Shown here piece after piece: positions 51,421-56,514 of a DNA stretch of 56,514 nt. Both the position numbers and the translations under genes were made by a program. This stretch comes from Tepidimonas sp. UBA997 (GTDB taxonomy: Bacteria > Pseudomonadota > Gammaproteobacteria > Burkholderiales > Burkholderiaceae_C), in contig DBAZ01000005.1 of assembly GCA_002291945.1 (NCBI GenBank), forward strand, positions 1 to 56,514. The letters run 5' to 3'. Position 1 is the stretch's first letter; the number at the start of each line of letters is the position of its first letter. The notes under the pieces were generated by a model. That model was not told where the DNA came from. It worked only from the letters and a program-made list of their open reading frames with translations, and made no database searches.

Positions 51421-53319
51421 TTATAAGGCGTCGATATTCTGCCCGGCCAGCGCTTGGGCAATGCTGCGATTCATGCGGCGAGCGGCAAATGCTTCGCACC
51501 CTTGGGCCAGCGCCTCGGTGGCGGCCTCGATGGCCGCCGGGTCGGTCAGCGCACGGGCTGCCAGCGCGGCCTGCATCAGTTGCTCGATGGCGGCCTGCTC
51601 GGCGGCGCTCAGCATGGCCCGGTCGGCGGCCAGCGCGGATCGGGTGGCGTCGATCATGCGTTGGGCATCCACCCGGGCTTCGACCAGGGCGCGTGCGGCC
51701 ATGTCTTGCGCAGCGGTGGCAAAACTGTCTTGCAGCATGGCCGCGATCTGCTCGTCGCTCAGGCCGTACGACGGCTTGACATCGATCCGGGCTTGCACGC
51801 CGGTGCCCTGCTCCTGGGCGCTGACGGTGAGCAGGCCGTCGGCGTCAACCGTGAAGGTGACACGGATGCGCGCCGCCCCCGCCGCCATGGGGGGGATGCC
51901 ACGCAGTTCGAAGCGGGCCAGGCTGCGGCAGTCGGCCACCAGGTCGCGTTCGCCCTGCAGCACGTGCAAGGCGAGCGCGGTCTGGCCGTCTTTGAAGGTG
52001 GTGAAGTCCTGCGCCATGGCGGTGGGAATGGTGGTGTTGCGCGGCACGATGCGCTCCACCAAGCCGCCCATGGTCTCGATGCCCAGCGACAGCGGGATCA
52101 CGTCGAGCAGCAGCAACTCGCCCGCGCTGGCGTTGCCCGCCAACTGGTCGGCCTGGATGGCCGCACCCAGCGCCACGACTTCGTCGGGGTTGAGGTTGAG
52201 CAAGGGTTGCTGCGCAAAAAAATCGGCCACGGCGCGGCGCACCACCGGCATACGGGTCGAGCCGCCCACCAGCACCACGCCCGCAATTTCTGACCGCGCC
52301 AGCCCGGCGTCGCGCAGCACGCGCAAGACGGCAGCGAGGGTGCGCTGCGTGAGACCGTCGGTCGCGGCAGCGAACTGAGCGTGCGTGACCTCGAGCTCGA
52401 CCGGCTGGCCGTGCACGACAGCGGCAAACCTGACCGCCAGGCCCGACTCCGCCCGGCCAGACAGGGCTTCCTTGACGCGCCGGGCTTGCGCCAGCCAGGC
52501 AGCCCGCTCGCCCGGCGGCAAGTCGGCCACCTGCACCGAGCAGCCGCTTTGCGCCAGCACCGCGTCGGCCAGGGCGCGGTCGTAGTCGTCACCGCCCAAG
52601 GCGGAGTCGCCGCCGGTGGCCATGACTTCGAACACGCCGTGGGCCAGGCGCAGAATCGACACGTCAAACGTGCCGCCACCGAGGTCATAGACGGCATAAA
52701 TGCCTTCGGCCGCCTGGTCCAGCCCATAAGCGATGGCGGCGGCGGTCGGCTCGTTGATGAGCCGCAACACCTTGAGGCCCGCCATCTGCGCGGCATCTTT
52801 GGTGGCTTGGCGTTGCGCGTCGTCGAAATAGGCCGGCACGGTAATCACCGCGCCGGCCAGATCGGCATTGAAGGTGTCTTCGGCGCGTATGCGCAACGCG
52901 GCCAGAATTTCGGCACTCACCTCGACCGGCGACTTGATGCCCGCCACGGTTTGCACGGCGGCCATGCCCTGGCCTTCGAGCACGGTGTAAGGCAGTTTGT
53001 CCACCACGCCTTGCGCTGCCAGGTCGTGGCGCTGGCGCCCCATCAGCCGCTTGACGGAACTGATGGTGTTGTGCGGGTCGGCCACTTGGGCGGCCAAGGC
53101 ATCGAAGCCGATTTGCCGGCCACTGCCGGTGCCGGGTGGCAAGTAGCGCACCACGCTGGGCAGAATCACACGGCCTTGCTCGTCGGGCAGGCATTCGGGC
53201 ACACCGTGGCGCAGGGCGGCAACCAGCGAATGGGTGGTGCCGAGGTCGATACCGACGGCTATGCGCCGCTGATGGGGGTCGGGCGTGAGCCCGGGCTCGG
53301 AAATCTGGAGTAAGGCCAT
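51421..53319 (-). CDS. hscA: Fe-S assembly chaperone HscA (Hsp70 family)
   Basis: 632 residues. HscA binds the LPPVK loop of IscU and, with HscB, drives cluster transfer in an ATP-dependent cycle. The ATPase domain begins with GIDLGTTHSLVA (about 23-34). IINEPTAAAIAYG-type motifs (read here as LRLINEPTAAAIAYGLDQ, about 175-192) and VYDLGGGTFDVSIL follow. The substrate-binding domain (about 385 on) has VIPLSLGIETMGG. The length and isc context separate it from DnaK. It lies 6 bp after hscB. Confidence 0.95.
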   Translation of the reverse strand: MALLQISEPGLTPDPHQRRIAVGIDLGTTHSLVAALRHGVPECLPDEQGRVILPSVVRYLPPGTGSGRQIGFDALAAQVADPHNTISSVKRLMGRQRHDLAAQGVVDKLPYTVLEGQGMAAVQTVAGIKSPVEVSAEILAALRIRAEDTFNADLAGAVITVPAYFDDAQRQATKDAAQMAGLKVLRLINEPTAAAIAYGLDQAAEGIYAVYDLGGGTFDVSILRLAHGVFEVMATGGDSALGGDDYDRALADAVLAQSGCSVQVADLPPGERAAWLAQARRVKEALSGRAESGLAVRFAAVVHGQPVELEVTHAQFAAATDGLTQRTLAAVLRVLRDAGLARSEIAGVVLVGGSTRMPVVRRAVADFFAQQPLLNLNPDEVVALGAAIQADQLAGNASAGELLLLDVIPLSLGIETMGGLVERIVPRNTTIPTAMAQDFTTFKDGQTALALHVLQGERDLVADCRSLARFELRGIPPMAAGAARIRVTFTVDADGLLTVSAQEQGTGVQARIDVKPSYGLSDEQIAAMLQDSFATAAQDMAARALVEARVDAQRMIDATRSALAADRAMLSAAEQAAIEQLMQAALAARALTDPAAIEAATEALAQGCEAFAARRMNRSIAQALAGQNIDAL

Positions 53320-53325
53320 GAATGC

Positions 53326-53880
53326 TTAAAAACGTTCGAGTCGGTGGCGCACTTCTTGCGCGAAGCGCTCGACAAACATGAGCGCCCGCACACCACCCAC
53401 CGCTGCGTGCGCCGCCCCCAGCCCATCGATCTGATGCTGCAGATCGGCCAGCAAGCGCTCGCGCACCTGCTGCGTTTCTTGCAGCAAGGCGTGCAGTTCC
53501 GGCTCCGACCGGACTTGCTCCAGGCTTTCGCGCCAAGCCATTTGCTGCAGCAGGAATGGGGCTGGCATGGCGGTGTTGTTCTCTGCGTTGACGGGCACAC
53601 CGGCACGCTCGCACCAGTAGGCGGCCCGCTGGAGCGGATCTTTGAGGCGTTGATAGGCTTCGTTGATGCGAACCGACCACTGCATCGCCACCCGCTGGGC
53701 CGCAGCACCCTGGGTGGCGTAGCGGTCCGGGTGGGCCTGGCGTTGCAACTGCTTCCAGCGTTCGTCGAGTTGCTGGCGATCGAGTTGGAAGCCCGGTGCC
53801 AGCCCGAACAGCGTGAAGTCGTCGGCCTGCAGACTCAGGGCAGCCAAGGCGTGCTGAGCGGTGGATGCAGCCTCAGACAC
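53326..53880 (-). CDS. hscB: Fe-S assembly co-chaperone HscB
   Basis: 184 residues from an inferred GTG at 53880. The J-domain has its HPD tripeptide at 50-52 (RQAHPDRY), and DFTLFGLAPGFQLD at 21-34 opens the domain. The C-terminal three-helix part (about 95-184) binds IscU. The GTG start is chosen because no ATG lies between it and the conserved core; it overlaps the iscA stop by 8 bp, so translation is probably coupled. Longer in-frame starts would run through iscA. Confidence 0.93.
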   Translation of the reverse strand: MSEAASTAQHALAALSLQADDFTLFGLAPGFQLDRQQLDERWKQLQRQAHPDRYATQGAAAQRVAMQWSVRINEAYQRLKDPLQRAAYWCERAGVPVNAENNTAMPAPFLLQQMAWRESLEQVRSEPELHALLQETQQVRERLLADLQHQIDGLGAAHAAVGGVRALMFVERFAQEVRHRLERF

Positions 53881-54196
53881 GGAAAGACTCGCCGCAACCG
53901 CAGCGGTCGCGCTCGTTGGGGTTGATGAACTTGAAGCCCTCGTTGAGCCCTTCACGCACGAAATCCAACTGGGTGCCGTCGATGTAGGGCATGCTTTTGG
54001 GATCGACCAGTATCTTGATGCCCTGATCTTCGAACACCACGTCTTCGGGCGACACGGCGTCGGCATATTCGATCTTGTACGCCAGACCGGAGCAGCCGGT
54101 CGTCTTGACGCCCAGGCGCACCCCCACCCCCTTGCCGCGACGGGCAAGGTACTTCGTGACATGGCGGGCAGCGGCTGCGGTAACGGTCACAGGCAT
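53873..54196 (-). CDS. iscA: A-type iron-sulfur carrier IscA
   Basis: 107 residues, the normal A-type length. The three conserved cysteines are C35 (TTGCSGLAYK), C99 and C101 (DRCGCGESF). It carries Fe or [Fe-S] from IscU to target apoproteins. It lies 18 bp after iscU and overlaps hscB by 8 bp. Confidence 0.96.
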   Translation of the reverse strand: MPVTVTAAAARHVTKYLARRGKGVGVRLGVKTTGCSGLAYKIEYADAVSPEDVVFEDQGIKILVDPKSMPYIDGTQLDFVREGLNEGFKFINPNERDRCGCGESFRV

Positions 54197-54214
54197 GGGG
54201 TGGCTTCCAGCGCT

Positions 54215-54601
54215 TCAGTGCGTGTGCTTTTTCTTGTAGTCATCGACGGCGGCTTTGATGGCGTCTTCGGCGAGGATGGAGCAGTGGATTTTCACTGGCG
54301 GCAGCGCCAGTTCTTCGGCAATCTGGCTGTTTTTGATCTGCGCCGCTTCGTCGAGCGACTTGCCTTTGACCCATTCGGTGACCAGCGAGCTCGACGCAAT
54401 CGCCGAACCGCAGCCGTAGGTCTTGAAGCGGGCGTCTTCGATCAGGCCGGTGGCCGGGTTGACCTTGATTTGCAGCTTCATCACGTCACCACAGGCGGGG
54501 GCACCGACCATGCCGGTACCGATGGTGTCATCGCCTTTTTCGAAGCTGCCGACGTTGCGCGGGTTTTCGTAGTGGTCAATCACTTTGTCGCTGTATGCCA
54601 T
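54215..54601 (-). CDS. iscU: Fe-S cluster scaffold IscU
   Basis: 128 residues. The cluster-binding residues C37, D39, C64, H106 and C107 are present, along with the HscA-recognition loop LPPVK at 100-104. The start at 54601 (MAYSDKVIDHYENPRNVGSF) is canonical, with an AGGAG ribosome site upstream. It sits 28 bp after iscS, its sulfur donor. Confidence 0.97.
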   Translation of the reverse strand: MAYSDKVIDHYENPRNVGSFEKGDDTIGTGMVGAPACGDVMKLQIKVNPATGLIEDARFKTYGCGSAIASSSLVTEWVKGKSLDEAAQIKNSQIAEELALPPVKIHCSILAEDAIKAAVDDYKKKHTH

Positions 54602-54629
54602 GGCAATCTCCTGGGGGTAGCGGCGGCGC

Positions 54630-55850
54630 TCAGTGCGCAGCCCATTGAATGGTGGACAGGTCGATGCCGTCCTGGTACATCTCCCACAGCGGGGAGAGTT
54701 GGCGCAACTTGGCCACGTTCTCGGCAATGGAGGCCACGGCGTAGTCGATTTCGGCCTCGGTGGTCCAGCGGCCTATGGTCATGCGCAGGCTGCTGTGGGC
54801 CAGTTCGTCGCTGCGACCCAAGGCACGCAACACATAGCTGGGCTCCAAGCTGGCCGAGGTACAGGCCGAACCGCTGGAAACCGCCACCCCCTTGATGCCC
54901 ATGATGAGCGACTCGCCTTCGACGTAGTTGAAGCTCATGTTCAGGTTGTGGGGCACGCGCCGGGTGGTGTGGCCGTTGATGAAGGATGCCTCGATACCCG
55001 ACAGGCCGTCGAGCAGCCGCTGGTGCAGGGCCTGGATGCGCGGCAACTCGGTGGCCATTTCGGCCTCGGCCAGGGCGTAGGCCTCACCCATGCCCACGAT
55101 CTGGTGGGTGGGCAGGGTGCCCGAGCGCATACCGCGCTCGTGCCCGCCGCCGTGCATTTGGGCTTCGATGCGCACACGCGGCTTGCGGCGCACATACAGG
55201 GCACCAATGCCTTTGGGGCCGTAGGTTTTGTGGCTGGTCAGGCTCATCAGGTCCACCGGCAACGTGGCGAGGTCGATCGCCACACGGCCCGTGGCCTGAG
55301 CGGCATCGACATGGAAAATCACCCCTTTTTCGCGGCAGATGGCTGCCAGCGCGGCAATGTCCTGGATCACGCCGATCTCGTTGTTGACGAACATCACGCT
55401 GGCCAATATGGTGTCGGGCCGAATGGCGGCGCGGAAGGCGTCCGGGTTGAGCAGACCGTCGGGCTGCACATCGAGGTAGGTGACGGCAAAGCCTTCGCGC
55501 TCCAGGTGGCGACAGGTGTCGAGCACGGCCTTGTGCTCGGTCTTGACGGTGATGAGGTGCTTGCCTTTGCCCTGGTAGAAATGCGCTGCCCCTTTGAGGG
55601 CGAGGTTGTTGGACTCGGTGGCCCCGCTGGTCCAGACGATTTCGCGCGGATCGGCCCCGATCAGGCTGGCCACCTGCCCACGGGCATGTTCCACGGCTTT
55701 TTCGGCCTCCCAGCCCCAGGCGTGACTGCGCGAAGCCGGGTTGCCGAAATGCTCGTACAGCCACGGCACCATTTTATCCACCACCCGAGGGTCGCAGGGG
55801 TTGGTGGCGCTGTAGTCCATGTAAATCGGGAAATGCGGGGTGGTGCTCAT
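54630..55850 (-). CDS. iscS: Cysteine desulfurase IscS
   Basis: 406 residues. This PLP enzyme releases sulfur from cysteine as a persulfide for IscU and for tRNA thiolation. The PLP lysine is K208 (LTSHKTYGPKG), and the catalytic cysteine is C330 in VSSGSACTSASLEPS. SGATESNNLALKG (75-87) and EHK at 105-107 are conserved. Class I (ISC) type by the long Cys loop. It lies 35 bp downstream of iscR. Confidence 0.97.
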   Translation of the reverse strand: MSTTPHFPIYMDYSATNPCDPRVVDKMVPWLYEHFGNPASRSHAWGWEAEKAVEHARGQVASLIGADPREIVWTSGATESNNLALKGAAHFYQGKGKHLITVKTEHKAVLDTCRHLEREGFAVTYLDVQPDGLLNPDAFRAAIRPDTILASVMFVNNEIGVIQDIAALAAICREKGVIFHVDAAQATGRVAIDLATLPVDLMSLTSHKTYGPKGIGALYVRRKPRVRIEAQMHGGGHERGMRSGTLPTHQIVGMGEAYALAEAEMATELPRIQALHQRLLDGLSGIEASFINGHTTRRVPHNLNMSFNYVEGESLIMGIKGVAVSSGSACTSASLEPSYVLRALGRSDELAHSSLRMTIGRWTTEAEIDYAVASIAENVAKLRQLSPLWEMYQDGIDLSTIQWAAH

Positions 55851-55885
55851 GAGAAGTCCAAACCGTTGAAAAACTGCCGACCTCG

Positions 55886-56419
55886 TTACTTGGAGGCCAC
55901 CGCACCCAGCGCAAACACCGAATTGGGCGCATTGACGCGGATGGGCTTGACGACCGGGGCCGTGGAAATGGCCCGCTTGATGGTCGGCACGCTTTCCACC
56001 ACCACGCCCTTGGCCAGTTGCTCATCGACCAGTTTTTGCAAGGTGACGGAATCCAGAAAATCGACCATTTTGGCGTTCAGGGAAGCCCACAGATCGTGCG
56101 TCATGCAGCGCGCCCCTTCGCCGTGGCAGTTTTCCTTGCCACCGCACTGGGTGGCATCGATCGGCTCATCGACCGAGACGATGATGTCGGCCACCGTGAT
56201 GTCGGCCGCCTTGCGCCCCAGGGTGTAGCCCCCGCCCGGACCGCGGGTGGACTCGACCAGATCGTGACGGCGCAACTTGCCAAACAGTTGCTCCAGATAG
56301 GACAAGGAAATGTGCTGACGCTGACTGATGGCAGCCAAGGTGACTGGCCCGCTGGCTTGACGCAGGGCCAGATCGATCATGGCAGTGACGGCAAACCGTC
56401 CTTTGGTTGTGAGGCGCAT
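55886..56419 (-). CDS. iscR: Rrf2-family Fe-S regulator IscR
   Basis: 177 residues. The winged helix-turn-helix (about 1-65, MRLTTKGRFAVTAMIDLAL) includes SLSYLEQLFGKLR and the wing VESTRGPGGGYTLGR. The [2Fe-2S] ligands appear as C92, C98, C105 and H108, one residue longer in the last gap than E. coli (C92, C98, C104, H107). IscR represses its own operon when it holds a cluster. Start ATG at 56419. A likely operator half-site is at the window edge. Confidence 0.96.
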   Translation of the reverse strand: MRLTTKGRFAVTAMIDLALRQASGPVTLAAISQRQHISLSYLEQLFGKLRRHDLVESTRGPGGGYTLGRKAADITVADIIVSVDEPIDATQCGGKENCHGEGARCMTHDLWASLNAKMVDFLDSVTLQKLVDEQLAKGVVVESVPTIKRAISTAPVVKPIRVNAPNSVFALGAVASK

Positions 56420-56499
56420 GTGAAGGTCCTTCCATGAGAGGTCAATACCGATTCCCTACCCACTGGAACGTGACGCGGTGTTTGAGGCAAATGCAGTCA

Positions 56500-56514
56500 A
56501 ATTCCGACTGTTTC
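56500..56514 (-). promoter_or_regulatory. Right half of a probable IscR type 1 operator, cut by window edge
   Basis: Read on the minus strand from the edge, GAAACAGTCGGAATT fits the second half of the recalled IscR type 1 consensus (RWWWYAGTCGGRTAT), 13 of 15 positions. It lies 81-95 bp upstream of iscR. The missing left half would be outside the window. Confidence 0.45.

Noticed and set aside
54633..56228. 531-codon plus-strand open frame opposite iscS and iscR
   Set aside because: An antisense shadow spanning two real genes and their spacer; no recognisable domain.
1..56514. CRISPR array, prophage or transposase genes
   Set aside because: No spaced direct repeats of CRISPR size, and no integrase, capsid or transposase-like translations were found on either strand.

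Overview
This 56.5 kb window is chromosomal DNA from a betaproteobacterium, most likely Burkholderiales and Comamonadaceae-like. That placement is inferred from the GC-rich, dense gene layout, the nadE-glnB pair, the complete iscRSUA-hscBA-fdx cluster, an ETF/acyl-CoA dehydrogenase operon with TetR-like and palindromic operators, and the overall protein style; no species-level call is possible. Most genes are housekeeping or metabolic. No prophage, intact insertion sequence, CRISPR array or rRNA operon is visible.

Layout. 1-3190 (minus): branched-chain amino acid genes ilvB-ilvN-ilvC, with ilvC cut by the left edge. 3437-4571 (plus): an RDD membrane protein and a LOG-family nucleosidase. 4584-7443 (minus): glnB, nadE and ppa. 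7513-7594: a seven-copy 11-bp tandem repeat between ppa and the molybdenum cofactor genes moaA-mobA-moeA (7681-10722, plus). 10803-13019 (minus): a NYN-like protein, a methyltransferase and rnhA. 13130-15198: an AEC transporter converging on and overlapping queG. 15222-21662 (plus): tsaE-amiC-mutL, then a Bcr/CflA exporter and miaA. 21672-28222 (minus): a fatty-acid/acyl-CoA block (etfB-etfA-acyl-CoA dehydrogenase-NMO, and HDAC-like hydrolase plus a crotonase).

28251-38804 (plus) is a tight six-gene run: MoxR ATPase, DUF58 protein, TgpA-type transglutaminase, lytic transglycosylase, a stand-alone protein resembling the carboxysomal carbonic anhydrase CsoSCA, and a 1448-residue CHASE/PAS hybrid histidine kinase. 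38823-42902 (minus): an NMO-family flavoprotein translationally coupled to a B12-dependent class II ribonucleotide reductase and a small partner. 43122-43940 is a deletion scar joining the 3' ends of two denitrification-associated genes (a nar-type parvulin and nnrS). Next come a nitroreductase, the alpha-E/circularly permuted ATP-grasp pair and comEC.

49490-50100 is a relatively AT-rich gap with a frameshifted HTH-like remnant, next to two tandem tRNA-Val(CAC) genes. The right end (50317-56419, minus) holds dnaQ behind the full ISC iron-sulfur assembly operon. The right edge appears to cut through an IscR operator.

Functional links: ISC supplies clusters to MoaA and QueG. IlvBN and IlvC carry out the shared first steps of valine, leucine and isoleucine synthesis. 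ETF accepts electrons from the adjacent acyl-CoA dehydrogenase. The Moco genes together with the nnrS/parvulin scar suggest an ancestor with a respiratory nitrate reductase. All functional calls come from reading motifs and translations by eye; no database search was run.
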